Source: Burkholderia gladioli (GTDB taxonomy: Bacteria; Pseudomonadota; Gammaproteobacteria; Burkholderiales; Burkholderiaceae). From it: DNA of 64,000 nucleotides. Location of the stretch: NCBI RefSeq assembly GCF_000959725.1, contig NZ_CP009323.1, forward strand, positions 1,364,001 through 1,428,000. The letters run 5' to 3'. The notes beneath the pieces were generated by a model. The model saw nothing but the letters and a program-made list of their open reading frames with translations, searched no databases and was not told the DNA's origin. This document shows, one piece after another, positions 1-9,267 of this stretch (position 1 is the first letter of the stretch; each line of letters starts with the position of its first letter). The position numbers and the translations under genes are program-made.

Positions 1-62
1 CCACCCTGCTGCAGCCGGGCGACCGCGTACGCTTCACGGTGCGGGAGGTGCAGGCATCATGA
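1..62 (+). CDS. pxpB: 5-oxoprolinase subunit PxpB, C-terminal end (partial)
   Basis: Only the last 19 codons are inside the window; the frame starts at base 3 and ends in TGA at 60-62. The tail contains PGDRVRF, a pattern common near the C-terminus of KipI/PxpB proteins. The stop overlaps the next ATG in an ATGA motif, so the two genes are translationally coupled. In the known PxpABC complex, PxpB and PxpC together phosphorylate and activate 5-oxoproline for ring opening to glutamate. The assignment rests on the short motif and on the pxpC-pxpA context. Confidence 0.7.
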   Translation, partial: TLLQPGDRVRFTVREVQAS

Positions 63-1147
63 GCCAGGGCTCCGCTTCCGCCGGCATCGAGGTGCTGCGC
101 GCCGGGCCGCTGTCGACGGTGCAGGACACCGGCCGGCGCGGTTTTCGTCACCTGGGCGTGGCGCTGGGCGGCGCGCTCGACACGCTGGCGCTCGAGGTCG
201 GCAACCGGCTGGTCGGCAACCGCCCCGCGGCGGCCGCCATCGAGATCACGCTCGGCCCCGCCAGCTTCCGCTTCCCGCGCGCCACGCGCATCGCGATCAC
301 CGGCACCGGCTTCGGCGCCATGCTCGACGGCCGGCGCGTGCATGCCTGGTGGAGCCTGCCGGTGGCGGCCGGGCAGACCCTCGCGCTGCAGGTCGCACAG
401 CACGGCATGCGCGGTTATCTGTGCGTGGCGGGCGGCATCGACGTGCTGCCGGTGCTCGGCTCGCGCAGCACCGACCTGGGCTCGCGCTTCGGCGGCCTGG
501 GCGGGCGCGCGCTGCGCGACGGCGACCGCCTGCCGGTCGGCCAGCCCGGTGCCGCCACACCCGCCTGTCTCGCGCCCGAGGCGCAGGAATTCGGCGTCAA
601 GGCGCCGGCCTGGTGCGCCTCGCTGATGCCGAGCGAGGCGCTGCCGCGCCGCCCGCATACGCATGCATCCTGGCCCACCCTGGTGCGGGTGCTGGCCGGC
701 CCGCAATACGGCGGCTTCGCGAGCGCCTCGCAGCAGGCGCTGTGGAACGAGGAATGGCGCGTCACGCCCAACAGCAACCGGATGGGCTACCGCCTGGCGG
801 GGCCGGCCCTGCTGCGCGAGGCGCGCGAGGAACTGCTCTCGCACGCGGTGCTGCCGGGCACCATCCAGGTTCCGCCGAACGGCCAGCCGATCGTGCTGAT
901 GCACGACGCCCAGACCACCGGCGGTTATCCGCAGATCGGCACGGTGATCCGCGCCGATCTCTGGAAGCTCGCCCAGGCGCGCCTGAACCTGCCGATCCGC
1001 TTCGTGCCGACCACCGCCGAGGCCGCGCGCGAGGCGCTCGCGGCCGAGCGCGCCTACCTGCGCCAGATCGACGTGGCGATCGCGCTGCGCGACGAGGCGC
1101 ACCAGCGGCAGCGCCGGGCGCTGGCGGCCGGCACCCGGGCCGCCTGA
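59..1147 (+). CDS. pxpC: 5-oxoprolinase subunit PxpC (KipA/urea-amidolyase-like domain)
   Basis: A 362-residue protein of the biotin-dependent carboxyltransferase-like family (KipA/PxpC). The N-terminal signature [19 protein letters not shown] lies at about residues 16-34. The middle of the protein has [11 protein letters not shown], and [13 protein letters not shown] precedes the conserved [17 protein letters not shown]. PxpC is one of three cytoplasmic subunits of ATP-dependent 5-oxoprolinase, which recycles pyroglutamate. The start overlaps pxpB by 4 bases, and pxpA follows after a 32-base gap, giving the gene order pxpB-pxpC-pxpA. Length is normal for the family (about 310-360). Older databases call it allophanate hydrolase subunit 2, but no amidase domain is present. 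Confidence 0.9.
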   Translation: MSQGSASAGIEVLRAGPLSTVQDTGRRGFRHLGVALGGALDTLALEVGNRLVGNRPAAAAIEITLGPASFRFPRATRIAITGTGFGAMLDGRRVHAWWSLPVAAGQTLALQVAQHGMRGYLCVAGGIDVLPVLGSRSTDLGSRFGGLGGRALRDGDRLPVGQPGAATPACLAPEAQEFGVKAPAWCASLMPSEALPRRPHTHASWPTLVRVLAGPQYGGFASASQQALWNEEWRVTPNSNRMGYRLAGPALLREAREELLSHAVLPGTIQVPPNGQPIVLMHDAQTTGGYPQIGTVIRADLWKLAQARLNLPIRFVPTTAEAAREALAAERAYLRQIDVAIALRDEAHQRQRRALAAGTRAA

Positions 1148-1179
1148 CGGCTCCCCTCACCCCTCATGACGAGAACATC

Positions 1180-1932
1180 ATGGAAATCGATCTGAATGCC
1201 GATCTCGGCGAGGGCTGCGGCTCCGACGAGGCGCTCCTGGACCTCGTCACGTCGGCGAATATCGCGTGCGGCTGGCACGCGGGCGGCGCGCAGGCGATGC
1301 GCGACTGCGTGCGCTGGTCGGTCGAGAAGAATGTCTCGATCGGCGCGCACCCGAGCTTCCACGACCCGGAGAACTTCGGGCGCAAGGAGATGGACCTGCC
1401 GGCGAGCGAGATCTACGCCGGCGTCCTCTATCAACTGGGTGCGCTATCTGCGATCGCACAAGCCGAGGGCGGGCGCATCGCCCACGTCAAGCCGCATGGC
1501 GCGCTCTACAACCAGGCCGCGCGCGACCCGCGCATCGCCGACGCGGTGGTGGCGGCGATCCACGACTTCGACCCGTCGGTGGCCGTGTTCGGCCTGGCCG
1601 GCAGCGGCTTCGTGGGCGCCGCGCGGCGCCTGGGCCTGGCCGCCGTGGAGGAGGTGTTCGCCGATCGCGGCTACCGCGCCGACGGCTCGCTGGTGCCGCG
1701 CAGCGAGGCCGGCGCGATGGTGGAGGACGAGGACGAGATGCTGGCGCGCACGCTGGAGATGGTGCGCGGGCGGCGCGTGCGGGCGGTGACCGGCGAGTGG
1801 GTGCCGCTCAATGCGCAGACGGTCTGCCTGCACGGCGACGGCCCGCATGCGCTAGCCTTCGCGCGGCGTATCCGCAATGCGCTGGAGCACGCGGGCGTGA
1901 CGCTGACGGCGCCGGGCGCGGCGCATGCCTGA
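1180..1932 (+). CDS. pxpA: 5-oxoprolinase subunit PxpA (LamB/YcsF family)
   Basis: A 250-residue LamB/YcsF-family protein that begins [20 protein letters not shown], the highly conserved N-terminus of the family. Other family blocks are [38 protein letters not shown] and [17 protein letters not shown]. Together with PxpB and PxpC it hydrolyses 5-oxoproline to glutamate with ATP in the cytoplasm. The ATG at 1180 was chosen because the frame upstream of it is only a shadow of pxpC. It ends the operon, and a bidirectional terminator follows about 90 bases downstream. Confidence 0.93.
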   Translation: MEIDLNADLGEGCGSDEALLDLVTSANIACGWHAGGAQAMRDCVRWSVEKNVSIGAHPSFHDPENFGRKEMDLPASEIYAGVLYQLGALSAIAQAEGGRIAHVKPHGALYNQAARDPRIADAVVAAIHDFDPSVAVFGLAGSGFVGAARRLGLAAVEEVFADRGYRADGSLVPRSEAGAMVEDEDEMLARTLEMVRGRRVRAVTGEWVPLNAQTVCLHGDGPHALAFARRIRNALEHAGVTLTAPGAAHA

Positions 1933-2017
1933 ATGGCGCACGACCGCGGCGCGCCGGTACCGCCTGCCGGTGCGACAGGCTCGCGGCAAACGTCACTGCG
2001 AGAATCATAGTCACCAA

Positions 2018-2378
2018 TGAAAAAAGCGCCCTCGGGCGCTTTGCTTTTTTAAATCGCGTCGAATAGCGAATTCAAATGCCATTTGAATGACGCCATTCAA
2101 AATCGTGACATTCGATAATGTCGGCATGATTTACCGACTTGGAAATTGGCTTAAAACACGTCCGCCGCCCGCCGGCTCTGACCACGGCCGGCCGGGCGGC
2201 GGAACGCCCAATTTCAACCACGCTCGAAGCGTGCCTCGTATTTCTTAGTCGTTGGCCTGGCGTACTGCCGGTGGCCTTTGCCGGCACGTCAAACACGTGC
2301 CGGCAAAGCCTTCCTCGCGCTTCTTATAGTGCTACTACCCCGTAGTGTTTTGTACTTTCCGGTGTCAATCCCGTTGTG
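2018..2378 (-). ncRNA. Candidate structured non-coding RNA, about 360 nt, class unknown
   Basis: A minus-strand promoter (TTGACA at 2413-2408, 17-base spacer, TATTCT at 2390-2385) points into this gene-free stretch, and a minus-strand terminator closes it at 2025-2020. The interval holds consecutive inverted repeats. These are ACTAC/GTAGT (2334-2346), a perfect 14-bp stem with a 5-nt loop (2276-2308), CACGC/GCGTG near 2219-2233, a long GC stem (2162-2202), GTCGG/CCGAC, GACATT/AATGTC, and an 8-bp AT-rich stem (2070-2088). It does not resemble RNase P RNA, tmRNA or 6S RNA as far as I can judge. A 74-codon open frame crosses it but has no family features. The RNA itself is inferred. Confidence 0.4.
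2020..2050. terminator. Bidirectional Rho-independent terminator
   Basis: The hairpin AGCGCCC/GGGCGCT is flanked by six A on the left and a T-rich stretch on the right. On the plus strand it would end the pxp operon. On the minus strand the stem runs straight into six T, which is the better terminator, and it would end the candidate RNA that starts near 2378. Confidence 0.75.
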
Positions 2379-2384
2379 GATTGG

Positions 2385-2413
2385 AGAATAGTTTTGACAA
2401 TGTTTCATGTCAA
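2385..2413 (-). promoter_or_regulatory. Sigma-70-type promoter for the candidate ncRNA
   Basis: On the minus strand TTGACA is followed by exactly 17 bases and then TATTCT. The -35 element is half of a palindrome (TTGACA at 2394-2399 and TGTCAA at 2408-2413), so a consensus -35 can be read on both strands. Only the minus strand has a good -10; the plus strand has TTAAAC. Confidence 0.55.
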
Positions 2414-2458
2414 TCGTTAAACCGCGAAAATCGGTAAAAGTGTGGGTTTTCCCCATCA

Positions 2459-3607
2459 TCAACCGGCGTCGACGCGAAATCCTTGCCGCTTTAACAATTC
2501 GATCACACCTTTGGGGCCGCCCAGATGTAACGCGCCGATCGCCACGAACAGCGGCCGGTTCGGGCCCGCCAGCGCGATCGCGCGCGCGGTGAAGCGGCGG
2601 TTGCGCTCGTAGACGATCTTGTTGTCGATCGCCGCGGCCAGCGGCCGCGAATGCGCGAGCCGCTCGGTCTTGGCGTTGGCCCAGGCCGATACCGCGTCGG
2701 CGTCGCCGATGCGCCACAGCCGGTGCAGGGCCTTGATGTCGTCGGCGTTCTGCGCCGGCGTCTGGGTGATGTCCTGGGCCAGCATCTCCCGCTGCTCGGC
2801 CAGCGTCAGCCCGGTGAAGGCGCGCATCTGCTCGGCCAGCGTCTCCAGACCGACCACGCGCGCGCCCTTCTTCTTCAGGAACACGTTCTGCAGCTGCGCC
2901 TCGGTGCCGTATTCGGTCTGCAGCCCGGCCGACAGCGAGTCGTAGGTCTCCACCACCAGCGCGGCCAGCCAGGGCCGCATCCGGCGGATCCCGTCGAGTG
3001 CCGCAGGATTGCCGCGCAGCCGGCCGGCGAGGCGCTGCCACAGCGGCTCGGGCAACAGCTTCGGCAGGCAGGGGTAACGGCAACTGCCGTATTTCGAGAC
3101 ATCGTCGGCGGACTCGAGCAGGTCGTCCGGCGACAGCTCCAGCGCGAGCACCGGCGAGGCGGCCAGCGCAGCCAGGATGGGCCGGCGGAACGGCTGGGCG
3201 GGCGGATAGTCGGCCGGATCGCCGACATGCAGGGTGCCGAGCAGGTAAATGGTGGTCTTGCCCTTGCTGGCCACGTAGAAGGGCATGCGCGCCGGCTGGG
3301 CGCGCACCGCGCCGCTGGAGACGGTCGGATCGGGCGGCGGCGAATGGAAACCGGGCAGCGACAGGCTGGGCGGCATGCGCGCGCCGTTGAGCGGCGCGTG
3401 CACGGCGCCGCCCTGCGCCAGCGCCTCGCCGGCCGGCCAGGCCAGCCCGGCCAGCAGGCAGGCGCCGGCCAGCATCGCGCCGGCCACCGCCCGTGCGCGC
3501 CGATGCGAGGCACGCCGCCGCATCCGCGCGCCGCGCGCGCCACCCGCCTGCGAACGGCGCGCGGCCTGTCCCGCGCCACGCGCCCCCGCCGCCCTGGCTT
3601 CAGGCAT
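2459..3607 (-). CDS. TraB/GumN family secreted protein
   Basis: The TraB/GumN family is recognisable from IYLLGTLHVGDPADY in the first half, ALELSPDD after it, and the C-terminal FVAIGALHLGGPKGVIELL. The family shares a predicted metal-dependent hydrolase fold of uncertain substrate. A hydrophobic segment (AVAGAMLAGACLLAGLAW) followed by an Ala-rich cleavage region indicates export to the periplasm. The ATG at 3607 was chosen because it overlaps the dppF stop by 8 bases and has GAGGAGG 12 bases upstream. The ATG at 3523 is a real alternative: it gives a more normal signal peptide starting MRRRASHRR. It is the last gene of the dpp transcription unit; a link to peptide metabolism is inference. 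Confidence 0.8.
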   Translation of the reverse strand: MPEARAAGARGAGQAARRSQAGGARGARMRRRASHRRARAVAGAMLAGACLLAGLAWPAGEALAQGGAVHAPLNGARMPPSLSLPGFHSPPPDPTVSSGAVRAQPARMPFYVASKGKTTIYLLGTLHVGDPADYPPAQPFRRPILAALAASPVLALELSPDDLLESADDVSKYGSCRYPCLPKLLPEPLWQRLAGRLRGNPAALDGIRRMRPWLAALVVETYDSLSAGLQTEYGTEAQLQNVFLKKKGARVVGLETLAEQMRAFTGLTLAEQREMLAQDITQTPAQNADDIKALHRLWRIGDADAVSAWANAKTERLAHSRPLAAAIDNKIVYERNRRFTARAIALAGPNRPLFVAIGALHLGGPKGVIELLKRQGFRVDAG

Positions 3608-4616
3608 TCCCGTCACCGACCTCCTCGGCACGATGGCAGGCTACCTGCCGCCCATCGACCTCCCTCAGCGCGGGCACCTCGGCGCGGCACCGCTCGATCG
3701 CGTACGGGCAGCGCTGGTGGAACGCGCAGCCCGAGGGCGGCTTGAGCGGCGAGGGCAGCTCGCCTTCCAGCTTGATCTGAATGCGCCGGTCCGACTCGAA
3801 GATCGCCGGCGTGGCCGACATCAGCGCGCGCGTGTAGGGATGGCGCGGCCGCGCGTAGAGCGTGGCCTTGTCGCCGAGCTCGGCCACCGCGCCGAAGTAC
3901 ATCACCATCACGTCGTCGGCCACGTGCTCGACCACCGACAGGTTGTGCGAGATGAACACGTAGCTGGTGCCGAACTGCTGCTGCAGGTCCATGAACAGGT
4001 TCAGGATCTGCGCCTGGATCGAGACGTCGAGCGCCGAGACGGGTTCGTCGGCCACCACGATCTGCGGATCGAGGATCATCGCCCGCGCGATCGCCACGCG
4101 CTGGCGCTGGCCGCCCGAGAACATGTGCGGATAGCGCTTGGCGTGCTCGGGCCGCAGGCCGACGGTGCGCATGATCTGCGCGATGCGCCCGGCGCGCTCG
4201 CCCGCCGCCAGTTTCGTGTTGATCGCGAGCGGCTCGCCCAGCGTCTGCTCGACGGTCTTGCGCGGGTTGAGCGAGGCGAACGGGTTCTGGAACACCATCT
4301 GCACGCGCCGGCGCAGCGCGGCGATGGTCTCGCCGCTGGCGCCCGCCACGTCCTCGCCGTCGATGCGCAGATGGCCGGCGGTGGGCGTCTCGATCATGGT
4401 GAGCTGGCGCGCCAGGGTGGACTTGCCGCAGCCCGACTCGCCCACCACCGCCAGCGTGCGGCCGCGCGCGAGCGTGAAGGACACGCCGTTGAGGGCCTTG
4501 ACGGTGGCCTGGCCGAACATGCCGCGGCGCACCGAATAGTGTTTCGCGAGCCCGTCGGCGACGAGCACCGCGTCATCGCGGCCGACGGCGCGCGGTTCAG
4601 CGTGGACTGCATTCAT
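3600..4616 (-). CDS. dppF: Dipeptide ABC transporter ATP-binding protein DppF
   Basis: A 338-residue ABC ATPase of the oligopeptide/dipeptide family. It contains Walker [10 protein letters not shown], the signature [14 protein letters not shown], Walker [13 protein letters not shown], and the C-terminal oligopeptide-type domain with [11 protein letters not shown], whose cysteines may bind a metal or Fe-S cluster. It pairs with DppD on the cytoplasmic face of the DppBC permease to drive dipeptide uptake. Its ATG overlaps the dppD stop by 4 bases, and its stop overlaps the TraB/GumN gene, so three genes are translationally chained. Peptide preference cannot be read from the sequence. Confidence 0.92.
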   Translation of the reverse strand: MNAVHAEPRAVGRDDAVLVADGLAKHYSVRRGMFGQATVKALNGVSFTLARGRTLAVVGESGCGKSTLARQLTMIETPTAGHLRIDGEDVAGASGETIAALRRRVQMVFQNPFASLNPRKTVEQTLGEPLAINTKLAAGERAGRIAQIMRTVGLRPEHAKRYPHMFSGGQRQRVAIARAMILDPQIVVADEPVSALDVSIQAQILNLFMDLQQQFGTSYVFISHNLSVVEHVADDVMVMYFGAVAELGDKATLYARPRHPYTRALMSATPAIFESDRRIQIKLEGELPSPLKPPSGCAFHQRCPYAIERCRAEVPALREVDGRQVACHRAEEVGDGNA

Positions 4617-5608
4617 CGTGCGCCTCCCGACGGATCGATCGCTTGGAGATTCAGGGGCTTGATACAGCGCGCGCGCATCGCGGCATCGCCGGGCACCAGC
4701 TCGGCCAGCGCCGGGCGCGCCGCGTGGCAGGCCTCGACCACGTACTTGCAGCGCGGCGCGAACAGGCAGCCCGAGGGGCGGTCGTCGCGCCCCGGCACCA
4801 TGCCGGGCAGCGCGGCCAGCCGTTCGGCGCCGGCGTTGTGCTCGGGGATCGCCGCGAGCAGCGCCTCAGTATACGGGTGATGCGGCGCGGCGAAGATGTC
4901 GGGCACGCGGTTGGTCTCGATGACCTCGCCGGCGTACATCACGGCCACCCGCTGGGCCACCTCGGAGACCACCGCCAGGTCGTGCGAGATCAGCACCAGG
5001 GCCATGCCGCGCTCCTTCTGCAGCGACACCAGCAGGTCCATGATCTGGGCCTGGATGGTCACGTCGAGCGCGGTGGTCGGCTCGTCGGCGATCAGCAGCT
5101 TGGGATTGCAGGCCACCGCCATGGCGATCATCACGCGCTGGTTCATGCCGCCCGACATCTGGTGCGGGAAGGTGTCGATGCGGTTCTTCGCGTCGGGAAT
5201 GCCGACCTGGTCGAGCAGCTCGAGCGCGCGCCTCTTCAACGCATCGCCGCGCAGCCCCTCGTGCAGCTTCAGCACCTCGCGGATCTGGTAGCCGACCGTG
5301 TAGCTTGGGTTCAGGCTCGACAGCGCGTCCTGGAACACCATCGCGATGTCCTTGCCGATGATGCGCCGGCGCTGGCGCGGGCTGGCCTTGAGCAGGTCGA
5401 TGCCGTCGAAGCTGACCTCGTCGGCGGTGACGATGCCGGGCGCGTCGACCAGGCCCATCAGGGCCATCATGGTCACGCTCTTGCCCGAGCCCGATTCGCC
5501 CACCACGCCCACCACCTCGCCGGGCGCGACCGACAGGTTGATGCGGTCCACCGCGGGCAGGCCGTTGAAGTTGACGGCCAGATTGCGGATGGTCAATAGA
5601 TCGTTCAT
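4613..5608 (-). CDS. dppD: Dipeptide ABC transporter ATP-binding protein DppD
   Basis: A 331-residue ATPase starting [14 protein letters not shown]. It has Walker A GESGSGKS, the signature [12 protein letters not shown], Walker [13 protein letters not shown], and the C-terminal oligopeptide-transporter extension with FAPRCKY. The start at 5608 lies 2 bases after the dppC stop; the longer upstream frame is a shadow of dppC. The signature reads SGGMNQ rather than the more usual SGGMRQR, a variant also seen in other Dpp/Opp ATPases. It forms the ATPase pair with DppF. Confidence 0.92.
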   Translation of the reverse strand: MNDLLTIRNLAVNFNGLPAVDRINLSVAPGEVVGVVGESGSGKSVTMMALMGLVDAPGIVTADEVSFDGIDLLKASPRQRRRIIGKDIAMVFQDALSSLNPSYTVGYQIREVLKLHEGLRGDALKRRALELLDQVGIPDAKNRIDTFPHQMSGGMNQRVMIAMAVACNPKLLIADEPTTALDVTIQAQIMDLLVSLQKERGMALVLISHDLAVVSEVAQRVAVMYAGEVIETNRVPDIFAAPHHPYTEALLAAIPEHNAGAERLAALPGMVPGRDDRPSGCLFAPRCKYVVEACHAARPALAELVPGDAAMRARCIKPLNLQAIDPSGGAR

Positions 5609-5610
5609 GT

Positions 5611-6522
5611 TCAGGCCATCCGTTTCAGTTTCGGGTCGAGCGCGTCGCGCAGGCCATCGCCGAGCAGGTTGATGGCCAGCACCGAGATCAGGATCGCCAG
5701 GCCCGGCATGGTGACGATCCACCAGGCGTTGTCGATGTAGTCGCGCGCCGAGGCCAGCATCGCGCCCCACTCGGCCGCGGGCGGCTGCACGCCGAGGCCC
5801 AGGAAACCGAGCGCGGCCGCGTCGAGGATCGCCGAGGAGAAGCCCAGGGTGGCCTGCACGATCAGCGGCGCGGTGCAGTTCGGCAGCACCTGCGAGAACA
5901 TCAGGCGCAGCGTGCCGGCGCCGGCCACGCGCGAGGCCGTGACGTATTCCTTCTGCAGCTCGCCGAGCGCCGAGGCGCGCGTGAGGCGCACGTAGCCGGG
6001 CAGCGCCACGATCGCGATCGCGAACATGGTGTTGGTCAGGCCCGGGCCGATGATGGCCACCACCGCCACCGCCAGCAGCAGCGAGGGCAGCGCCAGCAGC
6101 ACGTCCATCACGCGCATCACGGGCGTGTCGGCCCAGCGCTGGAAGAACGCCGCCACCAGGCCCAGCACCACGCCGGGGATCAGCGCCAGCACCACCGACA
6201 CCAGGCCGATCCAGAACGACAGGCGCGCGCCGTACATCAGGCGCGAGAGGATGTCGCGGCCGGCCTCGTCGGTGCCGAGCACGAAGCGCCAGTTGCCGCC
6301 GTCGAGCCAGGCGGGCGGGATCTTGACGAAGTCGCGGTATTGCTCGATCGGGCTGTGCGGCGCGATCAGCGGTGCGAAGATCGCCACCAGCACCAGCAGC
6401 AGCACGATCAGGCCGGCGCCCACCGCGCCGCGGTTGCGGGCGAAGTGATGCCAGAATTCTTGCAGCGCGAGGAGGCGGCCGCCGGCGGCGACCGACGGCA
6501 GCGCGTCGGGGAGTTCGCTCAT
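5611..6522 (-). CDS. dppC: Dipeptide ABC transporter permease DppC
   Basis: A 303-residue inner-membrane permease with the OppC-type N-terminal segment ([22 protein letters not shown]) and about six membrane segments. The motif [20 protein letters not shown] is typical of DppC/OppC. The EAA-type cytoplasmic loop is visible around [21 protein letters not shown]. It forms the membrane channel with DppB. It sits 4 bases downstream of dppB and 2 bases upstream of dppD. Confidence 0.93.
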   Translation of the reverse strand: MSELPDALPSVAAGGRLLALQEFWHHFARNRGAVGAGLIVLLLVLVAIFAPLIAPHSPIEQYRDFVKIPPAWLDGGNWRFVLGTDEAGRDILSRLMYGARLSFWIGLVSVVLALIPGVVLGLVAAFFQRWADTPVMRVMDVLLALPSLLLAVAVVAIIGPGLTNTMFAIAIVALPGYVRLTRASALGELQKEYVTASRVAGAGTLRLMFSQVLPNCTAPLIVQATLGFSSAILDAAALGFLGLGVQPPAAEWGAMLASARDYIDNAWWIVTMPGLAILISVLAINLLGDGLRDALDPKLKRMA

Positions 6523-6526
6523 CGAA

Positions 6527-7537
6527 TCACCTCGTATGGCGGATGCGGGGGTTGAGCACGCCGTAGAGCAGATCGACGACGAGATTGACGATGATCACCA
6601 GGGTGGCGATCAGCAGGATGCCGCCCTGCACCACCGGGTAGTCGCGGCGGCTGATCGCGTCGATCAGCCACTTGCCCACGCCCGGCCACGAGAACAGCGT
6701 CTCGGTGAGCACCGCGCCGGCCAGCAGGGTGCCGATCTGCAGCCCGATCACGGTGACCACCGGGATCAGCGCGTTGCGCAGCGCATGCACCACCACCACG
6801 CGCGCCGGCGACAGGCCCTTGGCACGCGCGGTGCGGATGTAGTCCTCGCGCAGCACCTCGAGCATCGAGGAGCGCGTCATGCGCGCGATCACCGCCAGCG
6901 GGATGGTGCCCAGCACGATCGAGGGCAGGATCAGGTGGCTCACCGCCGAGCGGAACGAGCCCTCGTCGGGCGCGAGCAGCGCGTCGATCAGCATGAAGCC
7001 GGTCACGTGCGGGATGTCGTATTCGACCGCGATGCGGCCCGACACCGGCGTCCAGCCCAGGGTCGAGGAGAACACCATGATGAGGATCAGGCCCCACCAG
7101 AAGATCGGCATCGAATAGCCGGTCAGGGCGGTGCCCATCACGCCGTGGTCGACCACCGTGCCGCGCCGCAGCGCGGCGAACACGCCGGCGGGCAGGCCCA
7201 CCAGCAGCGCGAACAGCAGCGCGCAGATCGACAGCTCGACGGTGGCGGGAAAGCGCGCCATGAACTCGCCCATCACGCTGGTATTGGTGATGATCGACAG
7301 GCCCAGGTCGCCATGCAGCGCCCGGCCGAGATAGTGGAGATACTGGGCCGGCAGGGGCTGGTCGAGGCCGAGCCGGTGCATCGCCTCGGCGTGCATCGCC
7401 GGGTCGACACCGCGCTCGCCCATCATCACTTCGATGGGATCGCCCGGTATCAGGTGGATCAGCGCGAACGCAAGGATGGTGATGCCGATGAAGGTCGGGA
7501 TCACCATGCCGATGCGGCGCAACACAAATCGCAACAT
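6527..7537 (-). CDS. dppB: Dipeptide ABC transporter permease DppB
   Basis: A 336-residue permease starting MLRFVLRRIGMVIPTFIGIT, the standard DppB/OppB N-terminus, followed by HLIPGDPIEVMMGERG. Six membrane segments can be followed, and the EAA loop (DYIRTARAKGLSPARVVVVHALRNALIPV) is present. The start at 7537 was preferred over an in-frame ATG 72 bases upstream because it gives the family N-terminus and has a GAGAC purine stretch before it. It is separated from dppA by 113 bases containing a very stable hairpin. Confidence 0.93.
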   Translation of the reverse strand: MLRFVLRRIGMVIPTFIGITILAFALIHLIPGDPIEVMMGERGVDPAMHAEAMHRLGLDQPLPAQYLHYLGRALHGDLGLSIITNTSVMGEFMARFPATVELSICALLFALLVGLPAGVFAALRRGTVVDHGVMGTALTGYSMPIFWWGLILIMVFSSTLGWTPVSGRIAVEYDIPHVTGFMLIDALLAPDEGSFRSAVSHLILPSIVLGTIPLAVIARMTRSSMLEVLREDYIRTARAKGLSPARVVVVHALRNALIPVVTVIGLQIGTLLAGAVLTETLFSWPGVGKWLIDAISRRDYPVVQGGILLIATLVIIVNLVVDLLYGVLNPRIRHTR

Positions 7538-7572
7538 GGCGGGTCTCGGAAAATCGTGGGGATGAAATGCGA

Positions 7573-7604
7573 CCGGCGACGGGGGGCAGGCCCCCCGTCG
7601 CCGG
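7573..7604 (-). promoter_or_regulatory. Intercistronic hairpin between dppA and dppB
   Basis: A perfect 14-bp stem (CCGGCGACGGGGGG and its complement) with a 4-base loop lies between the dppA stop and the dppB start. No T run follows. Such intercistronic hairpins typically protect the upstream binding-protein mRNA and lower expression of downstream permease genes. That role is inferred here. Confidence 0.6.
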
Positions 7605-7650
7605 GTCAATTATCGTGCAGTCGGTCCAACGTCGCGATGCCGGGCGCTGC

Positions 7651-9267
7651 TTACTTCACGCCGACGCCGTCGAAGCGGATGTAGCCGAGCGGCTCGATGC
7701 GCTGGTCGACCACGTTCTTGGTGGTCGGCTGGTAGACCGTCGAGTTCGCGATCGGCGAATACGGCACCTGCTGCGCGAAGATCTGCTGCGCCTGCATGTA
7801 GATCTTGGTGCGCGCCTCCTGGCCGCTGGTCACGCGGCCCTTCTGGATCAGCGCCTCGAAGGACTTGTCGCACCAGCGCGAGAAGTTGTTGCCGTTCATC
7901 GCGGTGCAGCCGAGCAGGGTGCCGAGCCAGTTGTCCGGATCGCCGTTGTCGCCGGTCCAGCCGATCAGCATGGCGTCCTGCTCGCCCGAGTGGGCGCGCT
8001 TGATGTACTCGCCCCATTCGTAGCTGACGATGTTCGCCTTCACGCCGATCTTGGCCCAGTCGGCCTGGATCATCTCGGCCATCAGCTTCGCGTTCGGGTT
8101 GTAGGCGCGCTGCACCGGCATCGCCCACAGCGTGATCTCGAAGCCGTTCGGGAAGCCGGCCTTGGCCAGCAGCGCCTTGGCCTTGGCGGTGTCGTAGGCC
8201 GGCATCTTCAGGTTCTTGTCGAACGACCACTGGGTCGGCGGCATCGGCGCGTCGGCGGCCTGGCCGGCCCCCTGGTAGACCGACTCGATGATCGCCTTCT
8301 TGTTGATCGCCATGTCGAGCGCCTGGCGCACCGCCAGGTTGTCGAGCGGCTTGTGCTGCACGTTGTAGGCCAGGTAGCCGAGGTTGAAGCCCGGCTGCGA
8401 GGGCATGTCGAGGTTCGCGTCGGCCTTGAGCGTGGCGATGTCGGCCGGGCGCGGATAGCTCATCACCTGGCACTCGTTGCGCTTGATCTTCTGCACGCGC
8501 ACGCCGGCGTCCGGCGTGATCGAGAAGATCAGCTTCGAGATCTTCACGTCACCCTTCTTCCAGTAATCCGGGTTGCCGTCGAAGCGGATCGTGGCGTCCT
8601 TGGTATAGCTGCGGAACACGAAGGGGCCGGTGCCGATCGGCTTCTGGTTGATGTCGGGCGCCTTGCCGGCCTTGAGCAGCTGGTCGGCGTACTCGGCCGA
8701 CAGGATCGAGGCGAATTCCATCGCCATGTTCTGGATGAACGGCGCGTTCGGCTCGGACAGCGTGAAGCGCACCGTGTACGGATCGACCTTCTCGATCTTG
8801 GTGATCAGCTTGTCCAGGCCCATGTCGGTGAAGTACGGGAAGCTCACCGGGTAGGCCTTGCGGAACGGCTGGTTGGTGTCGAGCATGCGCTCGAAGGTGA
8901 ACACCACGTCGTCGGCATTGAATTCGCGCGTCGGCTTGAAGTAGTCGGTGGTCTGGAACTTCACGCCATGACGCAGGTGGAAGGTGTAGGTCTTGCCGTC
9001 CGGCGAGACGTCCCACGATTCCGCGAGGCCCGGTTCGACCTTGGTGCCGCCGCGCACGAACTCGACCAGGCGGTTGTAGACGGTAAAGGTCGCTGCCGAG
9101 AAATCGACACCCGTGGTGTACTGGGCCGAATCGAAGCCGGCCGGGCTGCCTTCCGAGCAATAGACGAGCGTCTTGTTCGGGATCTGCGCGTGCGCGGCAC
9201 TCGTGATGCCCAGCGCTGCCGCTGCGACGCCCGCCATCGCGGCGCGCAACAGACGATCTGATTTCAT
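7651..9267 (-). CDS. dppA: Dipeptide ABC transporter periplasmic binding protein DppA
   Basis: A 538-residue solute-binding protein of family 5. A signal peptide is clear: MKSDRLLRAAMAGVAAAALG followed by ITSAAHA and likely cleavage before QIPNK. The mature N-terminus TLVYCSEGSPAGFDSAQYTTG is very close to DppA, and the protein keeps the SBP family-5 blocks VFTFERMLD, GTGPFVF and LAYNVQHKPLDNLAVRQALDMAI. It delivers dipeptides (in E. coli also haem and 5-aminolevulinate) to DppBCDF. The start at 9267 has GGAGA 7 bases upstream. It is the first gene of dppABCDF-traB/gumN. Confidence 0.92.
   Translation of the reverse strand: MKSDRLLRAAMAGVAAAALGITSAAHAQIPNKTLVYCSEGSPAGFDSAQYTTGVDFSAATFTVYNRLVEFVRGGTKVEPGLAESWDVSPDGKTYTFHLRHGVKFQTTDYFKPTREFNADDVVFTFERMLDTNQPFRKAYPVSFPYFTDMGLDKLITKIEKVDPYTVRFTLSEPNAPFIQNMAMEFASILSAEYADQLLKAGKAPDINQKPIGTGPFVFRSYTKDATIRFDGNPDYWKKGDVKISKLIFSITPDAGVRVQKIKRNECQVMSYPRPADIATLKADANLDMPSQPGFNLGYLAYNVQHKPLDNLAVRQALDMAINKKAIIESVYQGAGQAADAPMPPTQWSFDKNLKMPAYDTAKAKALLAKAGFPNGFEITLWAMPVQRAYNPNAKLMAEMIQADWAKIGVKANIVSYEWGEYIKRAHSGEQDAMLIGWTGDNGDPDNWLGTLLGCTAMNGNNFSRWCDKSFEALIQKGRVTSGQEARTKIYMQAQQIFAQQVPYSPIANSTVYQPTTKNVVDQRIEPLGYIRFDGVGVK

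Noticed and set aside
2072..2296. 74-codon minus-strand open frame inside the candidate ncRNA
   Set aside because: No ribosome site or protein-like pattern, and it runs across several perfect stems that better explain the sequence as RNA.
2394..2422. Plus-strand promoter TTGACA-N17-TTAAAC
   Set aside because: The -10 is poor, and it would transcribe antisense into the TraB/GumN gene; the -35 match is explained by the palindrome.
3285..4880. Long plus-strand open frame opposite dppF
   Set aside because: DppF is unmistakable on the minus strand; the plus frame is a GC-driven shadow.
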